This document shows, piece after piece, positions 1-5,130 of a DNA stretch of 5,216 nt. The notes under the pieces were generated by a model, which saw only the letters and a program-made list of their open reading frames with translations, was not told the origin of the DNA and did no database searches. The DNA is from Candidatus Azambacteria bacterium (GTDB lineage Bacteria > Patescibacteriota > Minisyncoccia > GWC2-36-17 > JACQAJ01): NCBI GenBank assembly GCA_016195045.1, contig JACQAJ010000010.1:1-5216 (forward strand), given 5' to 3'. How positions within the stretch are numbered: position 1 is the first letter of the stretch; the number at the start of each line of letters is the position of its first letter. A program made the position numbers and the translations under genes.

Positions 1-188
1 CTTGCTTCTTTCTTTGCCTCTTTCTTGGCTACCTTCTCCTCTTTAGTGACTGTTTTTTCAATGACTGGTTTATTTTCTGTTCCTGTTACTGGCGCCGTTG
101 AGGTCGTTTCTGCCATCGCGGAAAAAGCCAAAGCCGTCATAAGAGTGGTCGCCACTAAGGTACTTATTTTTTGTTTTGTTATTGTCAT
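1..188 (-). CDS. Secreted Lys/Ala/Glu-rich protein, N-terminal part (cut by window edge)
   Basis: An open frame reads from ATG at 188-186 to the left edge without a stop, giving 62 complete codons. Residues 1-26 form a clear Sec-type signal peptide. It has a basic start (MTITKQK), a hydrophobic stretch of about 17 residues, and a likely signal peptidase I site after A-M-A at residue 26. The mature part begins with a Thr/Ser/Pro-rich stretch and becomes strongly charged from about residue 44, with repeated K, E and A (for example KEEKVAKKEAKKEA), suggesting a helical or disordered extracytoplasmic segment. There is no Shine-Dalgarno sequence; the upstream bases are almost all A and T. It lies 120 bases downstream of the sigma/DUF5667 pair on the same strand with no visible terminator between them, so it may be co-transcribed or be a target of that sigma factor. 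The function cannot be told from this fragment. The gene call is fairly secure; the role is unknown. Confidence 0.7.
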   Translation of the reverse strand, partial: MTITKQKISTLVATTLMTALAFSAMAETTSTAPVTGTENKPVIEKTVTKEEKVAKKEAKKEA

Positions 189-308
189 AATTTTAAATTA
201 CTTATTAATAATTTATTACTTTATTTTTCAATAATTCGACCTTTTGTCTTCCTTAACCTACCAGACGGATGAGCCTTTCAAAATATTACAAATAATAATT
301 CCAAGGAC
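189..308. other. AT-rich spacer within the minus-strand gene cluster
   Basis: This 120-base spacer separates the stop of the DUF5667 gene from the start of the secreted-protein gene. Read on the minus strand it shows no GC-rich stem followed by a T-run, so I see no intrinsic terminator. The part nearest the secreted gene (about 189-235) is nearly pure A/T. It contains a TTGAAA-like hexamer on the minus strand, but no spacing to a good -10 that I would call a promoter. Read-through from the sigma operon is therefore plausible. Confidence 0.4.
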
Positions 309-1019
309 CTACACATTGCTTTCCATTATATTGCTAGAATTTTTTTCATCCTCAAAATCATCATTATCTCTTAAATCTGAGGTCTCTTGGCTTATTTCCA
401 TGACTGGCACAGCCAGTTGGAGTAAGGCCTTCGTCGAGTCTTGATAAAAAGTTGTGAGTTGAGGGACTGCCGAAACAAGATCATCGTAGTCTTCAAGACG
501 AGAATTGACCTTGGCGACGCTCTTAAAAGAATCATTACTATTTATATCTTGTTCAGACTGTTTATATTGCTGGATCTCTTTCTCAAAAAGCCTGAAATTT
601 TCTTTCGCCGCTAATTCGGTCATTTGATCTTTTTCAGCCAGTTGCCACATCTCTTCAATCCGTCTATCGAGCAATTTCAGCGCAAAGGCGGCTTGAGCTG
701 GTTTATTTAATTTTGTCAGTCGAGTTAAAGGTTCAGTAATTTTTGTTTTAACTGAGTACAAAAAATCTCCCGGCAAACTGACTTGAGCGGCCAAAATGGT
801 GCCCCCCGAAATAAAAAATAGTAAGACTAAAGTCGCCATCAGTGGTTGACGAAAAAAATTGGCTATAAAAAAGTAGGGGTTCATCATCGGGTTATTAGTG
901 TTTCTAGTCTGGGCATGAGCAATAACCTTAGAAAAGATTCTACTTTTACTGGCATCAGTCAGTCGAATGTTTCTAAAAGTCCGAAGTGAATTATTAAATT
1001 GTTTTTGATCTGTTTTCAT
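309..1019 (-). CDS. DUF5667-type single-pass membrane protein, probable anti-sigma factor
   Basis: Complete 236-residue protein. Residues 1-55 are basic and predicted cytoplasmic. Residues 59-79 form one hydrophobic membrane helix ending in GGTILAAQVS. The outer part opens with SLPGDFLYSVKTKITEPLTR (81-100), which matches the DUF5667 pattern (A-x-LPGD-x-LY-x-VK followed by a helix with E and R). Helices such as AFALKLLDRRIEEMWQLAEK (111-130) follow, and the protein ends in an acidic tail (about 213-234). Known context: DUF5667 proteins are often encoded beside ECF sigma factors, and the layout (short cytoplasmic N-terminus, one helix, outer sensor) is that of an anti-sigma factor. No HxxxCxxC zinc anti-sigma motif is present, so sigma binding would be by a different N-terminal fold. 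The start at 1019 lies inside the sigma gene (26-base overlap), suggesting translational coupling; there is no good Shine-Dalgarno sequence at the right distance. The anti-sigma role is inferred from context. Confidence 0.82.
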   Translation of the reverse strand: MKTDQKQFNNSLRTFRNIRLTDASKSRIFSKVIAHAQTRNTNNPMMNPYFFIANFFRQPLMATLVLLFFISGGTILAAQVSLPGDFLYSVKTKITEPLTRLTKLNKPAQAAFALKLLDRRIEEMWQLAEKDQMTELAAKENFRLFEKEIQQYKQSEQDINSNDSFKSVAKVNSRLEDYDDLVSAVPQLTTFYQDSTKALLQLAVPVMEISQETSDLRDNDDFEDEKNSSNIMESNV

Positions 1020-1515
1020 ATTTTTTAATAAATAACTCCACTTGTTTCATTCCTCGGTGAAAACGAACCGTGACATTATTGGCTGTGATAGCGAGCGTTT
1101 GTCCAATTTCTTTCATAGTCATCTCTTCTACTAATCTCAAATACACGACATCTCGGTATTTTTCCTCCAGCTGATTAATAATGCCAATAGCAATATTTTT
1201 CTCCGATTGATTGATAATATCTTCATGATCATTCCCGGATAATTGAAAACCATCTTCCTGTAATTCATCCAGGGACTCGGCTTTCTTTTTCCGATAATAA
1301 TCAATAATAAGATTTCTAGCGATCTGATACAGAAAACTCTTGATATTGACTATCTCTCCGCCCTTTGAGAGATAATCCCAAAAACGTATAAAAACCTCCT
1401 GAACTAGATCCTCCGCCTGTTCACCATTACTGGTTTTATATAAACACAAGCGATAGATCACATCGCTGTAACTTTCATAAGCCTCAGTCAGTTGTTGTTC
1501 AAGAGACTCCTTCAT
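994..1515 (-). CDS. ECF-family RNA polymerase sigma factor
   Basis: Complete 173-residue protein of normal length for a minimal ECF (group 4) sigma factor. Sigma-70 region 2 spans about residues 12-78, with the typical QAEDLVQEVFIRFWDYL helix (33-49) and KSFLYQIARNLIIDYYRKKK (59-78), which binds the -10 element. A variable acidic linker follows (about 80-108). Region 4 spans about 113-163 with LEEKYRDVVYLRLVEEMTMK (116-135) and the helix-turn-helix EIGQTLAITANNVTVRFHRG (136-155), which reads the -35 element. No extra C-terminal domain is present. The start at 1515 has no upstream Shine-Dalgarno; an AAGGAG lies just inside the gene (codons 2-3) but no suitable in-frame start follows it. The downstream gene overlaps it by 26 bases and encodes its likely membrane-bound regulator. 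An extended -10 promoter lies 52-60 bases upstream. The target promoter sequence cannot be read from this window. The family assignment is very secure. Confidence 0.95.
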   Translation of the reverse strand: MKESLEQQLTEAYESYSDVIYRLCLYKTSNGEQAEDLVQEVFIRFWDYLSKGGEIVNIKSFLYQIARNLIIDYYRKKKAESLDELQEDGFQLSGNDHEDIINQSEKNIAIGIINQLEEKYRDVVYLRLVEEMTMKEIGQTLAITANNVTVRFHRGMKQVELFIKKYENRSKTI

Positions 1516-1566
1516 ATTACTAGACGTTAGTATTAATTAAGATATTACAGCTTAAATATTAAAAAA

Positions 1567-1575
1567 ATGATACCA
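1567..1575 (-). promoter_or_regulatory. Extended -10 promoter element for the sigma-factor operon
   Basis: On the minus strand the sequence reads TGGTATCAT, an extended -10 box (TGn followed by TATCAT, 5 of 6 to TATAAT). No good TTGACA lies 16-18 bases upstream, which is acceptable for extended -10 promoters. Transcription would start near 1560, giving a leader of about 45 bases before the start codon at 1515. It lies just outside the long palindrome. Confidence 0.4.
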
Positions 1576-1591
1576 CAATAAATCAACAAAG

Positions 1592-1774
1592 ATTAGACTT
1601 GTAACGTAATAACTTTATTAATGAAATGTTCAGATTTTTAGATAAAATAAGGAAGATGAGTCCGAATTATTGAGGCCTAACCAAGTTAGGGTGAGATAAT
1701 TTTTACGAAATCTGACGAAATTTTATCAAAAATATGGACATTGGAATTAAAAGTTATTACGATACAAGTCTATT
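1592..1774. repeat. Long imperfect palindrome (about 183 bp) filling the divergent intergenic gap
   Basis: The outer arms are 1592-1648 and 1720-1774. Aligned as inverted repeats by eye they agree at about 48 of 58 columns. The best block is 1594-1616 against 1750-1772, with 22 of 23 complementary. The midpoint of the arms is 1683, which is also the centre of a perfect small hairpin at 1676-1690 (CCTAAC-CAA-GTTAGG). Between hairpin and outer arms, further pairing such as AATTAT (1665-1670) against ATAATT (1696-1701) is interrupted by mismatches. The shape fits a degenerate miniature inverted-repeat element or a structured regulatory element. I could not identify a target-site duplication. No ORF above 16 codons lies within it. 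Confidence 0.75.
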
Positions 1775-1811
1775 AGACCATTAAAATATAAGTATGGCTA
1801 TTGTCAAGGTC

Positions 1812-1840
1812 TTGTGAAACTAGTTTTTCTAAATTAAAAT
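1812..1840 (+). promoter_or_regulatory. Sigma-70-like promoter for the pilB-type gene
   Basis: TTGTGA at 1812-1817 (4 of 6 to TTGACA) is separated by 17 bases from TAAAAT at 1835-1840 (5 of 6 to TATAAT). Transcription would start near 1847, leaving a leader of about 18 bases before ATG at 1865. The only ribosome-binding candidate is a weak AGAAG at 1852-1856. The promoter lies just right of the palindrome and points away from it. Confidence 0.45.
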
Positions 1841-1864
1841 TATTAACATCTAGAAGCTAAACTT

Positions 1865-3532
1865 ATGGATCTCAAAACCACCGCTCAAGGACAATTAGAA
1901 AAATTAAAAGCGATTCAGCAGAAGGCTGAAGAAGATAAGGCTAAGAAATTAGCAGAAGAATTGAAATTGCCTTATCTTAATCTTCATATCACTCCAATCA
2001 ATCCTGATATTCTGGCGATGGTTCCTAAAGAAAAAGCGGTGGCCGCCAAATTAGGAGTTTTCCAAAAAAAAGATCAGACTCTTTTGATCGCCACTTTTAA
2101 CCCTACCGAACCTCTGGCCCAAGAAATAATGACTAGCTTAACCGAAAAGAAATTTAAGTTAGATATTTTTATCGTTACCTTATCGGGTTTAAAAAATTTA
2201 GTCTGGCCGCATTACCGCAAAGAAATAATCATTGAGGCCAAAGAATTAGGAGAAATTGAAATTTCGGCCGAGACCATAAAAAATTTAAAAGCGGGCTTAA
2301 CTGATCTCAGTAAAACCAGAGAAAAATTTAAAGAATTAAAAAAAGAAAACACGACCCAAGTAATTGAATTAATTTTAGCCGCCTCTTTAGCTAACAAAGC
2401 TTCGGATCTTCATTTCCAACCAGAAAAACTAGCGGTTCGATTGAGATTTAGAATTGACGGCGCTTTAGAAGATATTTTTGAATTGACTCCCGAAACTTAT
2501 CATCAAATTAAAAACCGATTCAAATTAGTTTCCGGTTTAAGTATTAATATTATTGACATTCCTCAAGACGGTCGTTTTACAATTAAACTCGATGAAGTAG
2601 AAATAGAAGTTCGGGTTTCTATCTTACCTTCTGGCACCGGTGAAGGTATTGTCATGAGAGTCCTTGATCCATCAGCCATTTCGGTCCCTCTGGAAAAGAC
2701 TGGTTTAACTGATCTTAATTATAAAATCGCTCTAGCTGAGATTAGTCGACCCAATGGTATCATTCTGCTCACGGGCCCGACGGGGAGCGGAAAAACCACC
2801 ACCCTTTATGCTTTCCTCAATAAACTTAATACGCCCGATGTTAAAATCATCACCGTCGAAGATCCAGTTGAGTACAAGCTCCAAGGTATTTCTCAAACCC
2901 AAATCGAAGCCGAAAAAGGGCTGACTTTTGGAGCCGCCTTGCGATCGATTTTAAGACAGGATCCCAACATTATTTTAGTGGGAGAAATGAGAGATCAAGA
3001 AACCTCCGAAACTGCGCTACAAGCCGCCCTCACTGGTCATCTGGTCTTTTCCACACTTCACACCAATGACGCCGCGGGCGCTATTCCCCGTTTGATTGAT
3101 CTGGGTATCAAAGGATCAACTATCGCCCCAGCTCTTAACTTAATCATCGCCCAAAGATTAATTAGAAAAATCTGCTTAGTTTGTCGGGAAACAATTGCAC
3201 CGACCGCCGCAGAACTGGAAAAATTATCCCAAGAATTAAAAAATATTAATCAAGATATTTTGGCCAGTTATCCCAAAATTGATCAAGATTTAAAAATTTA
3301 TCAAGCCAAGGGCTGTAATCAGTGTAATCATGGTTTTAAGGGACGATTAGGTATTCATGAACTTTTGAGAAATACTGATGAAATTAAAAATGCCATTCTC
3401 ACAGCGCCCAATCAATTTGAGATAAAAAAAATAGCCATCAAAGAGGGCATGCTAACTTTAAAACAAGATGGTTACCTAAAAGTGCTTCAAGGCATTACCA
3501 CTTTAAGCGAGATTGAAGATGAAACGGGGTAG
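1865..3532 (+). CDS. pilB: Type IV pilus assembly / type II secretion ATPase (PilB/GspE family)
   Basis: Complete 555-residue cytoplasmic hexameric ATPase, predicted to power assembly of pilin subunits into a type IV pilus. A short charged coiled-coil-like start (1-32) leads into an MshEN/T2SSE N-terminal domain (about 33-115). The N2 domain starts near 165 with ASDLHFQPEKLAVRLRFRIDG (residues 179-199). The Asp-box region includes IPQDGRF (232-238) and LPSGTGE (254-260). Walker A is GPTGSGKT (304-311), Walker B is IILVGEMRD (369-377) with E373, and the His box is GHLVFSTLHTND (391-402). A C-terminal zinc site is formed by C437, C440, C484 and C487, a feature of PilB/GspE proteins that PilT retraction ATPases lack. 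All catalytic elements are intact and the length is normal for the family. No pilT, pilC or pilin gene sits beside it: the gene is alone on its strand, divergent from the sigma operon and convergent with the next gene. PilB and GspE are hard to tell apart by sequence; pilus assembly is the likelier role. Confidence 0.95.
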   Translation: MDLKTTAQGQLEKLKAIQQKAEEDKAKKLAEELKLPYLNLHITPINPDILAMVPKEKAVAAKLGVFQKKDQTLLIATFNPTEPLAQEIMTSLTEKKFKLDIFIVTLSGLKNLVWPHYRKEIIIEAKELGEIEISAETIKNLKAGLTDLSKTREKFKELKKENTTQVIELILAASLANKASDLHFQPEKLAVRLRFRIDGALEDIFELTPETYHQIKNRFKLVSGLSINIIDIPQDGRFTIKLDEVEIEVRVSILPSGTGEGIVMRVLDPSAISVPLEKTGLTDLNYKIALAEISRPNGIILLTGPTGSGKTTTLYAFLNKLNTPDVKIITVEDPVEYKLQGISQTQIEAEKGLTFGAALRSILRQDPNIILVGEMRDQETSETALQAALTGHLVFSTLHTNDAAGAIPRLIDLGIKGSTIAPALNLIIAQRLIRKICLVCRETIAPTAAELEKLSQELKNINQDILASYPKIDQDLKIYQAKGCNQCNHGFKGRLGIHELLRNTDEIKNAILTAPNQFEIKKIAIKEGMLTLKQDGYLKVLQGITTLSEIEDETG

Positions 3533-3567
3533 TAAAAAACTAAAAGTGAAAAACTAAAAGTGAAAAG

Positions 3568-3587
3568 TGACAGTTTTTAAACTGTCA
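3568..3587. terminator. Possible bidirectional terminator hairpin between convergent genes
   Basis: TGACAGTTT (3568-3576), TT, AAACTGTCA (3579-3587) form a perfect 9-bp stem with a minimal loop. On the minus strand the hairpin is followed by CTTTTCACTTTTAG, a moderately T-rich tract, so it would best serve the gene at 3662-4459. On the plus strand it is followed by a C-run rather than T, so termination of the pilB-type gene here would be weak. Its 3' arm overlaps the next palindrome, so the two structures would exclude each other. Confidence 0.4.
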
Positions 3588-3625
3588 TCCTGAACCCCCC
3601 CCGCTTTGCGGGGCTCAAGATGACA
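3583..3625. repeat. REP-like imperfect palindrome with GC-rich core
   Basis: TGTCATC (3583-3589) pairs with GATGACA (3619-3625), and TGA (3591-3593) with TCA (3615-3617). The core CCCCGC-TTT-GCGGGG (3599-3613) is a perfect 6-bp stem. Four extra C residues (3595-3598) bulge out of the left side, making a run of eight C. The overall pattern is that of dispersed extragenic palindromes rather than a classic terminator, as no T-run follows on either strand. Confidence 0.65.
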
Positions 3626-3661
3626 CTTGGTTAAAATAAGTGAAGAGTGAAGAGTGAAAAA

Positions 3662-4459
3662 TTATTTGAGTAGGACGCGCAAGGCTGGTTCTTGGATAAC
3701 TGCATGCCCTTGCCCAAAGACTATAAATAGATTTTTTCCTTCATCCCAATATTTTTTAATTTGTTCAACAATATAAATGTCCCTAATCAAACCCTGGACT
3801 CGGGCAATCTTATTTAAAATACCAATTTCTCTATCAGGACGAGATATCTCCCAAAAAAACTCTTTATCATTTTCATCAAAATCCTTGTTAAATAAATTCT
3901 TGTGAATAATTTTAATATGTTCCAAGGAAAAATCGAAATCAAGCCACCTAGATTCTTTTTGATCTCTTTTTAAAAAACCTTGTTCTAAATATGTTTTAAG
4001 ATCTTTTTTAGACTCGTCTGGTATACGATGCCATTGGCAAATTCTTTGAACAGTACGAAAATAATAAATATATTCTCTAGAAAATTGTTTGGTTAACTCT
4101 TGGTAAACATATTCATCAGATGGTTCTGGTGATTTAACTGGAATATTTTTCCGATGAGCTAAAAAAGTAATCAAACCACTTTCTCCATCTTCTCTAATTC
4201 CCTCATCTTCAGAATTAGCCAATGATATTCTCCCACCTTCAACCAAGACAAGACAATTCTTTTCCTTTGTTTCTTTTAAGAATTTAGTCCATTCTTCTCT
4301 CAATTGATGAAATTGGGAATCTTTTTTATCATAACAATGTTTAGCACCAAAAAATACCAGATATTTTTCTAGGTTTCTAATAGTAAAAATATATGGTATC
4401 GGTAAGTGAATTATTTTTTTGTTGTATTCTTCCCAACTTAATAATAATTTATCAATCAT
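3662..4459 (-). CDS. Uncharacterised protein with a Tiki/TraB/EreA/ChaN-like motif pattern
   Basis: Complete 265-residue protein with no signal peptide and no membrane helix, so probably cytoplasmic. I do not recognise a named gene. The conserved-looking points are FGAKH (37-41), LVLVEGG (70-76), the acidic stretch SEDEGIREDGESGLITFLAH (83-102), IPVKSPEPSDE (106-116), SREYIYYFRTVQR (127-139) and a C-terminal FIVFGQGHAVIQEPALR (245-261). Two GxxH motifs near the two ends (GAKH and GQGH), with an invariant-looking Glu after a hydrophobic strand and a second Glu after a short strand (E112), are the hallmark of the Tiki/TraB/EreA/ChaN-like superfamily, whose members include metal-dependent proteases and erythromycin esterases. 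Membership and any hydrolase activity are inference. The only Met near the start is residue 1, so ATG at 4459-4457 is the start; no Shine-Dalgarno is present. It is divergent from the radical SAM gene and shares its short promoter region. Confidence 0.85.
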   Translation of the reverse strand: MIDKLLLSWEEYNKKIIHLPIPYIFTIRNLEKYLVFFGAKHCYDKKDSQFHQLREEWTKFLKETKEKNCLVLVEGGRISLANSEDEGIREDGESGLITFLAHRKNIPVKSPEPSDEYVYQELTKQFSREYIYYFRTVQRICQWHRIPDESKKDLKTYLEQGFLKRDQKESRWLDFDFSLEHIKIIHKNLFNKDFDENDKEFFWEISRPDREIGILNKIARVQGLIRDIYIVEQIKKYWDEGKNLFIVFGQGHAVIQEPALRVLLK

Positions 4460-4465
4460 AATACT

Positions 4466-4496
4466 ATATTGACAAAAAAATCTTATATGTCAATAT
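4466..4496. promoter_or_regulatory. Inverted repeat with TTGACA on both strands in the divergent promoter region
   Basis: ATATTGACA (4466-4474) and TGTCAATAT (4488-4496) form a perfect 9-bp inverted repeat with a 13-base centre, so each strand carries TTGACA reading inward. On the minus strand TTGACA is followed after 19 bases by TATAGT (4468-4463), which would start transcription almost at the ATG (4459) and give a leaderless message. On the plus strand TTGACA is followed after 17 bases by AATATT (4492-4497), a weak -10. The symmetry would also suit a dimeric repressor. Promoter or operator function is inferred. Confidence 0.45.
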
Positions 4497-4560
4497 TAAA
4501 AAGCAGGAATTAGCCTATTATGGCTGGAATGTATCTTGAAAATGATAAACTATAACTAGA

Positions 4561-4566
4561 AGGGAG
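4561..4566 (+). promoter_or_regulatory. Shine-Dalgarno sequence of the radical SAM gene
   Basis: AGGGAG lies four bases before ATG at 4571, which fixes that start. It is the only convincing ribosome-binding site in the window; the other genes have A/T-rich leaders without one. Confidence 0.6.
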
Positions 4567-4570
4567 ATCT

Positions 4571-5083
4571 ATGGAAATCAAATTTGCTTTTAAGAACTTA
4601 GTTTTACAACCAATTTCATTGTGTAATCTCAATTGCACTTATTGCTATCTTCCTAATCGTGATAAAAATCTGAGAATGAAATCAGAAATCACTGAAGCAG
4701 TGGCAAAGAGTATAATAAATATTCCTAAGATGAGAATTACCTGGCATGGAGGTGAGCCGTTAACTTGTGGTCTCGATCACTTTAAAAAACTTATCCAGCC
4801 TTTTGTTTTTCTGGAAAAAGAAGGAAGAGTCAAACATTCTATCCAAACAAATGCAACTCTCATAGACGATGATTGGTGCGAGTTTTTTTTGAAACATCAA
4901 TTTACTGTTGGGGTTAGTATTGATGGACCTCAATATCTAAATAAGAATCGGGTTGATTGGAGTGGTAAAGAGTCTTATCTAAGGATCATCAAAGGGATTG
5001 AATGTTTAAAGAGAAATGGTTTAGATTTTCCTATTATCGCTGTAGTGAACCATGAATCACTTGATAAAGCCAAAGAGATATAG
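4571..5083 (+). pseudogene. Radical SAM enzyme, peptide-modifying (SPASM-like) type, truncated at the C-terminus
   Basis: The 170-residue product starts with VLQPISLCNLNCTYCYLP (residues 11-28), whose C18, C22 and C25 form the CxxxCxxC site for the 4Fe-4S cluster that cleaves S-adenosylmethionine. WHGGEPL (58-64), SIQTNATLID (90-99) and VGVSIDGP (113-120) follow in the usual order. The HGGEPL, QTN and SIDGP set is typical of peptide- and protein-modifying radical SAM/SPASM enzymes such as anSME-, FxsB- and GrrM-like proteins; the exact subfamily is a guess. Those enzymes usually have about 350-450 residues, with a C-terminal cysteine-rich SPASM domain. Here the frame ends (TAG, 5081-5083) after HESLDKAKEI, in mid-barrel, and no other frame downstream continues it, so the product is probably inactive. 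The downstream sequence looks like a new gene with its own promoter, suggesting disruption by insertion at TA. An eight-T run (4883-4890) is intact in frame. Confidence 0.85.
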
Positions 5084-5092
5084 TGGTCATAC

Positions 5093-5122
5093 TTTAAATT
5101 CAACCGATAAATGTAGTATAAT
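5093..5122 (+). promoter_or_regulatory. Promoter for the right-edge gene
   Basis: TTTAAA at 5093-5098 (4 of 6 to TTGACA) lies 18 bases before a perfect TATAAT at 5117-5122. The predicted start of transcription, about 5129-5131, coincides with the ATG at 5131, so the message may be leaderless, consistent with the lack of a Shine-Dalgarno. Confidence 0.45.
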
Positions 5123-5130
5123 ATAAATAT

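Larger units (their letters stand above)
3533..3661. repeat. Convergent intergenic cassette of short tandem repeats around hairpins
   Basis: Between the two convergent stop codons lie two 14-base direct repeats (ACTAAAAGTGAAAA at 3539-3552 and 3553-3566), two hairpins (annotated separately), and three 7-base units on the far side (GTGAAGA at 3640-3646 and 3647-3653, GTGAAAA at 3654-3660). Both repeat sets share an AGTGAAR core, as if one repeat family flanks the hairpins. Such low-complexity GTGAAGA tracts at gene ends are, from general knowledge, frequent in Patescibacteria contigs. No coding potential is seen. Confidence 0.7.

Noticed and set aside
25..234. Plus-strand 69-codon frame ending in a hydrophobic segment
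   Set aside because: It runs opposite the signal-peptide gene at 1-188. Its sequence is the antisense of that coding region plus the A/T-rich spacer.
244..444. Plus-strand 66-codon frame
   Set aside because: It is antisense to the end of the DUF5667 gene, with no ribosome-binding site or recognisable domain.
1511..1515. Using the AAGGAG inside the sigma gene as a ribosome-binding site for a later start
   Set aside because: No in-frame start codon lies at a suitable distance. The first candidate, CTG at codon 9, is about 15 bases away, and the N-terminus is already short.
1592..1774. CRISPR array or tandem repeat in the divergent gap
   Set aside because: The repeats are inverted around one centre, with no regularly spaced direct repeats or spacers.
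1734..1784. Sixteen-codon plus-strand frame (MDIGIKSYYDTSLLDH) inside the palindrome
   Set aside because: It has no ribosome-binding site and lies within the palindrome arm, which explains the sequence better.
2212..2397. Minus-strand 61-codon frame inside the pilB-type gene
   Set aside because: It is fully antisense to a conserved ATPase gene and has no features of its own.
5081..5083. Radical SAM truncation as a simple frameshift or sequencing error
   Set aside because: No other frame after 5083 continues the barrel or the SPASM cysteines, and a promoter with a new start codon follows instead.
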